Source: Rhodobacter sp.
Lineage (GTDB): Bacteria > Pseudomonadota > Alphaproteobacteria > Rhodobacterales > Rhodobacteraceae
DNA length: 64,000 nucleotides
Direction: 5' to 3'
NCBI GenBank assembly: GCA_020250125.1
Contig: JADCEL010000030.1
Span: forward strand, 1-64,000
The notes beneath the pieces were generated by a model. The model had not been told where the DNA came from, made no database searches, and saw only the letters and a program-made list of their open reading frames with translations. Of the stretch, positions 55,106-64,000 are shown piece after piece (position 1 is the stretch's first letter; every line of letters starts with the position of its first letter). The translations under genes and the position numbers were made by a program.

Positions 55106-57367
55106 ATGCCCGATCTGCTGCTGGAGCTGTTCTCGGAAGAAATCCCTGCGCGCATGCAGGCCAGGGCGCGTGACGATCTGCGCCGACTGGTGACCGATGG
55201 TCTGGTCGAGGCCGGCCTGACCTATGCCAGCGCCGGGGCCTTTTCCACCCCGCGCCGCCTTGTGCTGACGCTGGACGGGCTGAGTGCCCGAAGCCGGCCC
55301 CAGCGCGAGGAACGCAAAGGCCCCCGCGCCGATGCGCCCGAGGCGGCGCTGGAGGGTTTTCTGCGCGCCACCGGCCTGCGCCGCGACCAGTTGGACCTGC
55401 GGGACGAGAAGAAGGGCCAGGTCTGGTTCGCCGTGGTGGAAAAGCCGGGCCGCCCGGCGGCTGCGATTGTGGCCGCAGTGGTGGACCAGGTGATCCGCAG
55501 CTTTCCCTGGCCGAAATCGATGCGCTGGGGCAGCGGCTCCTTGCGCTGGGTGCGCCCGCTGCATTCGATCCTGTGCCTGCTGAGTGATGAGGGCGGGGCA
55601 GAGGTTGTTCCGCTGGAGGTAGACGGGATTGCGGCGGGCAACACCACCGCCGGGCACCGCTTCATGGCCCCGGCGCGCTTTGCGGTGTCTTCGTTTGACG
55701 ATTACCGCGCCAGGCTGCGCCGCGCCTTCGTGGTGCTGGACCCGGCAGAGCGCGAGGCGCAGATCTGGCACGATGCCACCACCGCCGCCTTCGCCCAGGG
55801 GCTGGAGGTGGTTCCCGACGCCGCCCTGCTGGCCGAGGTTGCGGGGCTGGTGGAATGGCCCGTGGTGCTGATGGGGTCCATCGGGGCCGATTTCCTGGGC
55901 CTGCCGCCCGAGGTGCTGCAAACCTCGATGAAGGAACACCAGAAATTTTTCTCGGTCCGCAACCCAGGTACGGGGCGGATCGAGCGGTTTGTCACCGTCG
56001 CCAACCGGGAAACGGCGGATCATGGGGCCACGATCCTGGCCGGGAACCAGAAGGTGCTGGCTGCGCGGCTGTCCGACGCGAAGTTCTTCTGGGAGAATGA
56101 CTTGCGGGTCGTTCATGATGTGGGGCTTGAAGGCATGGCGGCGGGGCTGGCCGATGTGACCTTCCACAACAAGCTGGGCACCGAAGCGGAAAGGGTGCAG
56201 CGCATCGCTGCCCTTGCCCGCGAAATCGCGCCAATGGTCGGTGCATCGCCAGACCTTGCAGAGCAGGCCGCAAAGGTTTGCAAGGCCGACCTGCAATCGG
56301 CCATGGTCGGCGAGTTTCCGGAATTGCAAGGCACGATGGGCAGCTACTATGCTTTGGACCAGGGCCTTGACCCCGCCATCGCCCGCGCCTGCAAGGAACA
56401 CCGCTCCCCCCTCGGCCCGTCCGATGATGTGCCGACCGACCCCGTCTCGGTCGCCGTGGCGCTGGCCGACAAGATCGACACGCTGACCGGGTTTTGGATC
56501 ACTCATTTTGAGTCTGATTGGGATGATGATGAGGATATGGATCTCGGAACTCGCAATAACCCGGACCAACCCACAGGATCAAAAGACCCTTTCGCGCTGC
56601 GTCGTGCAGCCTTAGGTGTCGTCAGGCTTTTGCTGACAAATGCCGTAAGAGTTAACCTCATTCCGCATTTCTATTCAGTATCTCAGACAATCATTCCCAA
56701 CACTCCTGCGTCTCTTTATCAGGGTTCTACCGAGATAAAGCGCGGCAAGTACTCGGAAATCAATGCGGATTTTGAACGATTGAAAGCTGCTTCTCCTCGT
56801 GGCGTTGCAATGTCGCACTGGCTATTTGACGCAGCTACGGGCCAAAGCCTCCTCGCCTTCCTCCACGACCGCCTCAAGGTCTTCCTCCGTGATCAGGGCA
56901 TCCGCCACGATGTCATCGACGCCTGCCTGGCCATGCCCGGCAAGGATGACCTGACCCTGCTGGTCAAGCGCGCTGAGGCCCTGTCGGCGGTGCTGAAGAC
57001 CGAAGACGGGGCCAACCTGCTGGCGGGCTTCAAGCGCGCCAACAACATCCTGACCCAGGCCGAGGAAAAGGACGGTGTCGAATACTCCTACGGCGCTGAT
57101 CCGAAATTCGCCGAAACCGACTCCGAGCGTGCCCTTTTCACCGCGCTGGACCAGGCCGAAGCCACGATCACCCCGGCGCTGAGAACCGAGGATTTCGCCA
57201 CGGCGATGGCGGCCATGGCCGCCCTGCGCGCGCCGATCGATGCCTTCTTCACCGATGTGCAGGTCAACAGCGACAACCCGGTCCTCCGCCGCAACCGCCT
57301 GAACCTGCTGCACCGCATCCGGTCGGTCTGTGGCCAGGTGGCCGATCTGACGAAAATCGAAGGCTAG
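55106..57367 (+). CDS. glyS: Glycyl-tRNA synthetase beta subunit with a low-GC internal block
   Basis: 753 residues from ATG 55106, about 60 more than the E. coli subunit (689). The family start LLLELFSEEIPARMQ, FPKSMRWG-like SFPWPKSMRWGSG and the core motif PTGSKDPFALRRAALGV are present. From about 56505 to 56840 the composition drops to about half GC, codons rare elsewhere appear (TTA, AGA, ATA), and extra residues occur, including the acidic SDWDDDEDMDLG and a stretch after VNLIPHF. The frame is intact, so it should make protein. The beta subunit binds the tRNA and carries the anticodon-binding domain at its C-terminus. See findings for the block. Confidence 0.92.
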   Translation: MPDLLLELFSEEIPARMQARARDDLRRLVTDGLVEAGLTYASAGAFSTPRRLVLTLDGLSARSRPQREERKGPRADAPEAALEGFLRATGLRRDQLDLRDEKKGQVWFAVVEKPGRPAAAIVAAVVDQVIRSFPWPKSMRWGSGSLRWVRPLHSILCLLSDEGGAEVVPLEVDGIAAGNTTAGHRFMAPARFAVSSFDDYRARLRRAFVVLDPAEREAQIWHDATTAAFAQGLEVVPDAALLAEVAGLVEWPVVLMGSIGADFLGLPPEVLQTSMKEHQKFFSVRNPGTGRIERFVTVANRETADHGATILAGNQKVLAARLSDAKFFWENDLRVVHDVGLEGMAAGLADVTFHNKLGTEAERVQRIAALAREIAPMVGASPDLAEQAAKVCKADLQSAMVGEFPELQGTMGSYYALDQGLDPAIARACKEHRSPLGPSDDVPTDPVSVAVALADKIDTLTGFWITHFESDWDDDEDMDLGTRNNPDQPTGSKDPFALRRAALGVVRLLLTNAVRVNLIPHFYSVSQTIIPNTPASLYQGSTEIKRGKYSEINADFERLKAASPRGVAMSHWLFDAATGQSLLAFLHDRLKVFLRDQGIRHDVIDACLAMPGKDDLTLLVKRAEALSAVLKTEDGANLLAGFKRANNILTQAEEKDGVEYSYGADPKFAETDSERALFTALDQAEATITPALRTEDFATAMAAMAALRAPIDAFFTDVQVNSDNPVLRRNRLNLLHRIRSVCGQVADLTKIEG

Positions 57368-57414
57368 CCGCTTCTTTTCGGTACAAATACCCCACGGGGG
57401 GTGATGAGCGTATA

Positions 57415-57486
57415 GAAACGCTCCTGTGGAGCGTTTCAGCGAAGAACGCCCGGCCCGTGGCCGGGCTGGGGGGTGTGAACCCCCCC
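57415..57486. terminator. Three consecutive hairpins between glyS and the PPDK-like gene
   Basis: GAAACGCTCC-TGT-GGAGCGTTTC (57415-57437), GCCCGGCC-CGT-GGCCGGGC (57448-57466) and GGGGGG-TGTGAA-CCCCCC (57468-57485) are all perfect. The cluster begins 47 bp after the glyS stop and should terminate or stabilise its transcript. Similar composite repeats occur between genes in Rhodobacter relatives. Confidence 0.6.
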
Positions 57487-57547
57487 GCTGCAACGCTTGC
57501 GCCACGGCGCAACAGGCGTATGCTGCACCCAAGCAAGGAATGCCGCA

Positions 57548-60100
<2,553 letters not shown>

Positions 60101-60338
60101 AAGGCCGGCCCGGGGCCGCGCCGCGCGCCGGCCGGACATGGCATGACCCGCCCGATTGGGGGCGGGCAACGCGCTTGCGCCGGGCCGGGAAACCCGCCGT
60201 TTCGCGCACGGGGCCGGTGCCGGTGGCGCAGCGCGGCCGCTTCTGCGGCATGTCGCGGCCCTTGCCTTGGTTGCCGCCCTTGGGATAGGGCGCAGCGGCC
60301 GGGGTTGCTACCCTTGCCGCATCCGCGCGGGAGAACCG

Positions 60339-61238
60339 ATGACCACCGATATCCGCCTTGCCTTTGCCCACCCCGAAGAGCGGGCCGAGGCCAGCGCAGG
60401 CGCTGACCCGCGCGACAGGATCAGTCTGCGCGGCCATGTGGTCGAGGTGGATATCGGTGCCTTCCAGCAGGAACGCGGGCAGCGCCAGCGTGTGCGCTTT
60501 GACGTGGTGGTCGAGGTGCGCCCCCATCCCGCCCCGCTGCAGGATGATGTCGACCGCATCCTGTCTTATGACCGCATCACCGAAGCCATCGCGGCAGAAC
60601 TGGCATCCGAACGCCTGAACCTGCTGGAAACGCTGGCCGAACGGATCGCCGAGCGCATCCTGGCGGAACCCCATGCCATGCGCGCCTTCGTGCGGATCGA
60701 GAAACTGGACCGGGGGCCGGGTGCGCTGGGGGTGGAGATTGTCCGCTCGCGCGCCGAAGTGCCGGTGCGCGCGGCGGATGACGGCGCGGCGCTGCATCCG
60801 GTCGTGGTGTTCTTCGACAACGCCAGCCTGGCCGCGCCCGATCTTTCGGCCCGGCTGGACGCCCTGCAGCAGCGGGGCGCGCCGGTGATCCTGACCGTCG
60901 GCCTGCCGGACCTGGCCCGCGCCCGCACCGGGCACCGGCCCACGCAGCGGCGCATTGACCTGCTGGCGATCGAACAGAACGCCTGGGTGCTGGCCGCGCG
61001 CGATCCGCGCTGTGTCGTGGTGGCGACACGGACCGAGATTGACTGGGCGATGAAGAACGGGCGCATGATTGTCTGGGCACCGTCCAAGCTGGTGCTTGAT
61101 GCGGTGGACGGACCCAAAGGCAGCGATCCGGTGGCTTTGGCGCTGTGGCTGGCCGAACATCTGGCGGCGCAATGCCTGGTGCTTCACGGCGCTGTAACAG
61201 GCCCGGCAGGAAGCCGCGTGCCCATCGAACGCGGCTGA
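60339..61238 (+). CDS. folB: Dihydroneopterin aldolase with extra C-terminal domain
   Basis: 299 residues from ATG 60339, preceded by GGGAGAA; FolB is usually about 120 residues. The first 130 residues carry the aldolase fold: LRGHVVEVDIGAFQQERGQ, QDDVDRILSYDRITEAI, LLETLAERIAERIL and VRIEKLDRGPGALG. The remaining 150 or so (VVVFFDNASLAAPDL, MIVWAPSKLVLDAVDG, ALWLAEHLAAQCLVL) look like a degenerate amino-acid-kinase fold. It converts dihydroneopterin to the hydroxymethyl pterin for folate synthesis. folP starts 45 bp on. Confidence 0.82.
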   Translation: MTTDIRLAFAHPEERAEASAGADPRDRISLRGHVVEVDIGAFQQERGQRQRVRFDVVVEVRPHPAPLQDDVDRILSYDRITEAIAAELASERLNLLETLAERIAERILAEPHAMRAFVRIEKLDRGPGALGVEIVRSRAEVPVRAADDGAALHPVVVFFDNASLAAPDLSARLDALQQRGAPVILTVGLPDLARARTGHRPTQRRIDLLAIEQNAWVLAARDPRCVVVATRTEIDWAMKNGRMIVWAPSKLVLDAVDGPKGSDPVALALWLAEHLAAQCLVLHGAVTGPAGSRVPIERG

Positions 61239-61282
61239 GCGCGCGTCTTGCCAAGCGGGGCGGGCCGGGGCATGGCTGGATC

Positions 61283-62290
61283 ATGACATATTTCCGCCCC
61301 ATCGCGATGACCGGCATCGCCCGTCCGCCGCAGGCCCTGGCGCTTGCCGGCGGCCGGTGCTGGTTTGCCGAGGTCGAAGTGCTGGAGCGGGGCCGCCCGG
61401 CGCGGCTGGCCCCTGTGGCCGAGGTGCCGGATGCGGTGCTGGCCCGCCTGACCGCGCCGCGCGCGCCCCTGGCGGGGCTGGCCATGGACCGCCCGCAGAT
61501 CATGGGCATCCTGAACGTGACGCCTGACAGCTTTTCTGACGGCGGGCGGTTTCTTGACCCTGCGGCAGCCGTGGCGCAGGCGCGGGTCCTGGCGGCCGAA
61601 GGGGCGGCCCTGCTGGACATCGGCGGCGAAAGCACGCGGCCAGGGGCTGCCGGGGTGCCGGTGGCGGAAGAGATTGCCCGCACCGCGCCGGTGATCGCGG
61701 CGCTGCGGGACGCGGGCCTGCCGCTGTCCATCGACACGCGCAAGGCCGGGGTGGCACGCGCGGCGCTGGCGGCGGGGGCGGGGATGGTGAACGACGTCTC
61801 GGCGCTGACCTTTGACGCCGGTCTGGCCGGGGTGGTGGCGGCGGCAGGCGTGCCGCTGGTGCTGATGCATGCGCAAGGCACGCCCGCCACGATGCAGGAC
61901 GCCCCGGCCTATGACGACGTGCTGCTGGACGTCTGCGACTGGCTGGAGCATCGCATCGCGGTGGCCGAGGGTGCGGGCATCGTGCGCGGGCGGATCGTGG
62001 TGGACCCCGGCATCGGCTTTGGCAAGACGGCGGCGCATAATCTGGCGCTGATCCGGGGGCTGTCGCTGTTCCACGGGCTGGGCTGCCCGGTGCTGCTGGG
62101 TGCCTCGCGCAAGCGGTTCATCGGGACGATCAGCGGTGAAGAGCGGGCCGACCGGCGCGTGGCCGGCTCGCTGGCGGTGGCGCTGGCGGCGGCGGCACAG
62201 GGGGTGCAGCTGCTGCGGGTCCACGATGTGGCCGAAACGCGGGCGGCCCTGGCCCTGTGGCGGGCAATTTCAGGGGAAGAGTTGACATGA
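61283..62290 (+). CDS. folP: Dihydropteroate synthase
   Basis: 335 residues from ATG 61283, longer than the usual 280 because of an N-terminal extension of about 70 residues. The TIM barrel shows [55 protein letters not shown] and the Lys/Arg end GASRKRFIG. It joins p-aminobenzoate to the pterin and is the target of sulfonamides. The stop overlaps the glmM ATG by four bases (ATGA). Confidence 0.95.
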   Translation: MTYFRPIAMTGIARPPQALALAGGRCWFAEVEVLERGRPARLAPVAEVPDAVLARLTAPRAPLAGLAMDRPQIMGILNVTPDSFSDGGRFLDPAAAVAQARVLAAEGAALLDIGGESTRPGAAGVPVAEEIARTAPVIAALRDAGLPLSIDTRKAGVARAALAAGAGMVNDVSALTFDAGLAGVVAAAGVPLVLMHAQGTPATMQDAPAYDDVLLDVCDWLEHRIAVAEGAGIVRGRIVVDPGIGFGKTAAHNLALIRGLSLFHGLGCPVLLGASRKRFIGTISGEERADRRVAGSLAVALAAAAQGVQLLRVHDVAETRAALALWRAISGEELT

Positions 62291-63630
62291 CGCGGAAACT
62301 GTTCGGAACCGACGGCGTGCGCGGCACCGCCAATACCCATCCGATGACCGCCGAAATGGCGCTGCGGCTGGGCGAGGCGGCGGGGCGGTTTTTCCGGCGC
62401 GACGGCAGGGGCGCGCACCGGGTGGTGATCGGCAAGGACACGCGGCTGTCGGGCTATATGCTGGAAAACGCGCTGACGGCGGGGCTGACCGGCACCGGCA
62501 TGAATGTGCTCTTGCTGGGGCCGGTGCCGACGCCGGCGGTGGGGTTCCTGACGCGGTCGATGCGCGCCGACCTTGGCGTGATGATCTCGGCCAGCCACAA
62601 CCCCCATCAGGACAACGGCATCAAGTTCTTCGGCCCCGACGGGTTCAAACTGTCCGACGGGGCCGAGCAGGAGATCGAGGCGCTGGCCGGGGGGCAGGTC
62701 ACCCTTGCCCCGCCCGAAGAGATCGGTCGCGCCCGGCGGATCGAGGATGGGCGCGGGCGCTATCAGGAATATGCCAAGACCACCTTCCCCGCGGGTCTGC
62801 GGCTGGACGGGCTGAAGGTGGTGATCGACTGCGCCAATGGCGCGGCTTACCGCGCCGCCCCCGAAGTGCTGTGGGAACTGGGGGCAGAGGTGATCCCGGT
62901 GGGGGTGGCCCCCAACGGCACCAACATCAACCTGAACTGCGGGTCCACCCATACCGATACGGCAGCGCAGGCGGTGGTGGCCCATGGCGCGGATGTGGGC
63001 ATTTGCCTCGATGGCGATGCCGACCGGGTGATGATCCTGGACCAGACCGGCCGGGTGGCCGACGGCGATCAGATCATGGCGCTGCTGGCGGGCCGCTGGG
63101 CCGACGAGGGGCGCCTGAACGGCGGCACGCTGGTGGCGAGCGTCATGTCGAACCTTGGGCTGGAACGGTTCCTGACCGGGCGGGGCCTGCGGCTGGAACG
63201 GGCGCCCGTGGGCGACCGCTATGTGGTCGAGGCGATGCGGCGGGGGGGGTGGAACCTTGGCGGCGAGCAATCGGGTCATATCGTGATGACCGATTATGCG
63301 ACCACGGGGGATGGGCTGATCGCCGGCTTGCAGTTCCTGGCCGAAATGGCCCGCACCGGACAGCCCGCCAGCGCCCTGGTGCAAAGCTTTGCGGTGGTGC
63401 CGCAACTGCTGAAGAACGTGCGCTACGGCGCGGGGGCGGAACCGCTGGCATCGCCCGCCGTGCAGGCGGCAATCCGGGACGCCGAGGCGCGGCTGACCGG
63501 GCGGGGGCGGCTGCTGATCCGGAAATCCGGGACGGAACCGCTGATCCGGGTCATGGCGGAATGCGAGGATGAGGCGATGCTGGCCGAGGTGGTGGAGGGG
63601 ATTGTGGCGGCGGTGCGGGCGGCGGTGTGA
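62287..63630 (+). CDS. glmM: Phosphoglucosamine mutase
   Basis: 447 residues from ATG 62287, preceded by GGGGAAGAG. The active-site phosphoserine is Ser103 in [12 protein letters not shown], the metal-binding loop is [12 protein letters not shown], the sugar-binding loop is GGEQSGHIV and the phosphate-binding end is [12 protein letters not shown]. It interconverts GlcN-6-P and GlcN-1-P for peptidoglycan and LPS precursors. The last 63 bases are repeated in diverged form at 63721-63783. See findings. Confidence 0.96.
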   Translation: MTRKLFGTDGVRGTANTHPMTAEMALRLGEAAGRFFRRDGRGAHRVVIGKDTRLSGYMLENALTAGLTGTGMNVLLLGPVPTPAVGFLTRSMRADLGVMISASHNPHQDNGIKFFGPDGFKLSDGAEQEIEALAGGQVTLAPPEEIGRARRIEDGRGRYQEYAKTTFPAGLRLDGLKVVIDCANGAAYRAAPEVLWELGAEVIPVGVAPNGTNINLNCGSTHTDTAAQAVVAHGADVGICLDGDADRVMILDQTGRVADGDQIMALLAGRWADEGRLNGGTLVASVMSNLGLERFLTGRGLRLERAPVGDRYVVEAMRRGGWNLGGEQSGHIVMTDYATTGDGLIAGLQFLAEMARTGQPASALVQSFAVVPQLLKNVRYGAGAEPLASPAVQAAIRDAEARLTGRGRLLIRKSGTEPLIRVMAECEDEAMLAEVVEGIVAAVRAAV

Positions 63631-63651
63631 GGGGGTGCCCCCTGTGGGACA

Positions 63652-63720
63652 GGGGGGGGTGGGGAATGGGATATCAAGGGGTTAGGGGGCGTATTGAGGG
63701 GGTTGACAGGGGGTTGGGGG
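63652..63720 (+). other. G-run tract, strong G-quadruplex potential
   Basis: Eight runs of three to eight Gs occur on the plus strand in 69 bases, separated by short loops (such as TTA, ATATCAA, TTGACA). This lies just past the glmM stop and immediately before the diverged copy of its 3' end. RNA or DNA G-quadruplex formation is likely on the glmM coding strand. Confidence 0.55.
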
Positions 63721-63783
63721 GATGAGGCTGTGCTGGCCGAGGTGATGGACGGGATCGTTGAGGAGGTGCGGGCGGTGGTGTGA
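63721..63783 (+). pseudogene. Diverged copy of the last 20 codons of glmM
   Basis: It aligns without gaps to 63568-63630, differing at 9 of 63 positions by hand count. It encodes DEAVLAEVMDGIVEEVRAVV and then the same stop, TGA. Several differences are synonymous and the others conservative, so it behaves like a homologous allele rather than a recent copy. No upstream part of a second glmM is present. Confidence 0.8.
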
Positions 63784-63960
63784 GGGGGGAGGTATAGAAC
63801 AAAGAGTTCCGGAAAGAACTTGAGAGCTTGCTTGGCCTCACTGCAGTAGCTTACTTGGAAGCAGAGTGAAAAACGCAGTGGAAAAATGGTAACTTTAATG
63901 TAGGCTGCCAATGTCAGGGGTTGGCTGATACTAAGGCTTATAGGCTCGGGGGTAAGACAG
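63784..63960. other. AT-richer spacer, no gene seen
   Basis: The GC content falls sharply after the glmM copy. I see no coding frame or recognisable RNA. The inverted repeat GTTCCGGAAAGAAC (63806-63819) could be an operator or a terminator. Confidence 0.4.
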
Positions 63961-64000
63961 TTGGCAGACGTCGACGTTGAGATAGACGAAAACGAAGATG
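63961..64000 (+). CDS. Possible start of a protein gene, cut by the right edge
   Basis: From TTG 63961 the frame reads LADVDVEIDENED (the first residue would be Met) and stays open to the edge. GGGGG lies nine bases upstream as a possible ribosome binding site. The acidic N-terminus gives no family. This is a weak call resting on thirteen codons. Confidence 0.25.
   Translation, partial: MADVDVEIDENED

Overview
The window reads as a high-GC alphaproteobacterial chromosome of the order Rhodobacterales (a Rhodobacter, Tabrizicola or Gemmobacter-like organism). The basis is roughly two-thirds GC by eye, an Alphaproteobacteria-type SOS box (GTTC-N7-GTTC) before recA, a CtrA box before cckA, an iscR-suf operon with a one-cysteine IscR behind an Irr-like box, a cheD-containing chemotaxis operon, and the gene order folB-folP-glmM. 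No species name can be fixed from the sequence alone. Most of the window is ordinary core chromosome. Accessory or damaged DNA lies at both edges and around 49.3-50.9 kb.

Layout. 0-2.8 kb: an edge-truncated low-GC reading frame, a secreted helical protein of unknown function and a gene-free stretch. 2.8-13.1 kb: a sugar catabolic island made of two divergent pairs of transcription units. One leftward operon encodes creatininase, an FGGY kinase, an M42 metallohydrolase and a BtpA/SgcQ protein. An aldo/keto reductase faces it. A GntR regulator with a sugar isomerase/epimerase is divergent from a UxaA-type dehydratase, an SDR and a fumarylacetoacetase-family hydrolase. The reductase, dehydratase, SDR and hydrolase fit a non-phosphorylative 6-deoxysugar (L-fucose- or L-rhamnose-type) route. 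13.1-22.1 kb: one leftward chemotaxis operon, STAS-cheY-cheA-cheW-cheR-cheY-unknown-mcp-cheB-cheD.

22.7-30.6 kb: tRNA-Arg(CCG) and the leftward iscR-desulfurase-sufB-orphan-sufC-sufD-two membrane proteins-sufS operon for Fe-S cluster assembly. 30.7-48.3 kb: housekeeping genes, namely an alpha/beta hydrolase, icd, a NYN nuclease, typA, a DUF1330 gene, alaS, recA, cckA, rsmB, an SDR, guaB, a class I amidotransferase and an AraC regulator divergent from a Cys-rich secreted protein. 49.3-50.9 kb: a scar with a truncated phytanoyl-CoA dioxygenase joined to a truncated ISNCY-like transposase, followed by about 650 bp of tandem GC-rich hairpin units whose stems covary. 50.9-57.4 kb: a trypsin-like protein that has lost its triad, then glyQ and glyS separated by a low-GC DUF3800 gene and a small membrane protein; glyS carries a low-GC internal block. 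57.5-63.6 kb: a PPDK-like protein with an eroded ATP site, folB, folP and glmM. The last 400 bases hold a G-run tract, a diverged duplicate of the glmM 3' end, AT-richer DNA and perhaps the start of another gene. This looks like the edge of an integrated element.

The points most worth following are: the glmM 3'-end duplication; the glyQ/glyS locus with its insert and mosaic block; the covarying hairpin family; the catalytically dead protease; the CheB that lacks a phosphorylatable receiver; the PPDK-like protein; and the sgc-like sugar operon without a PTS.
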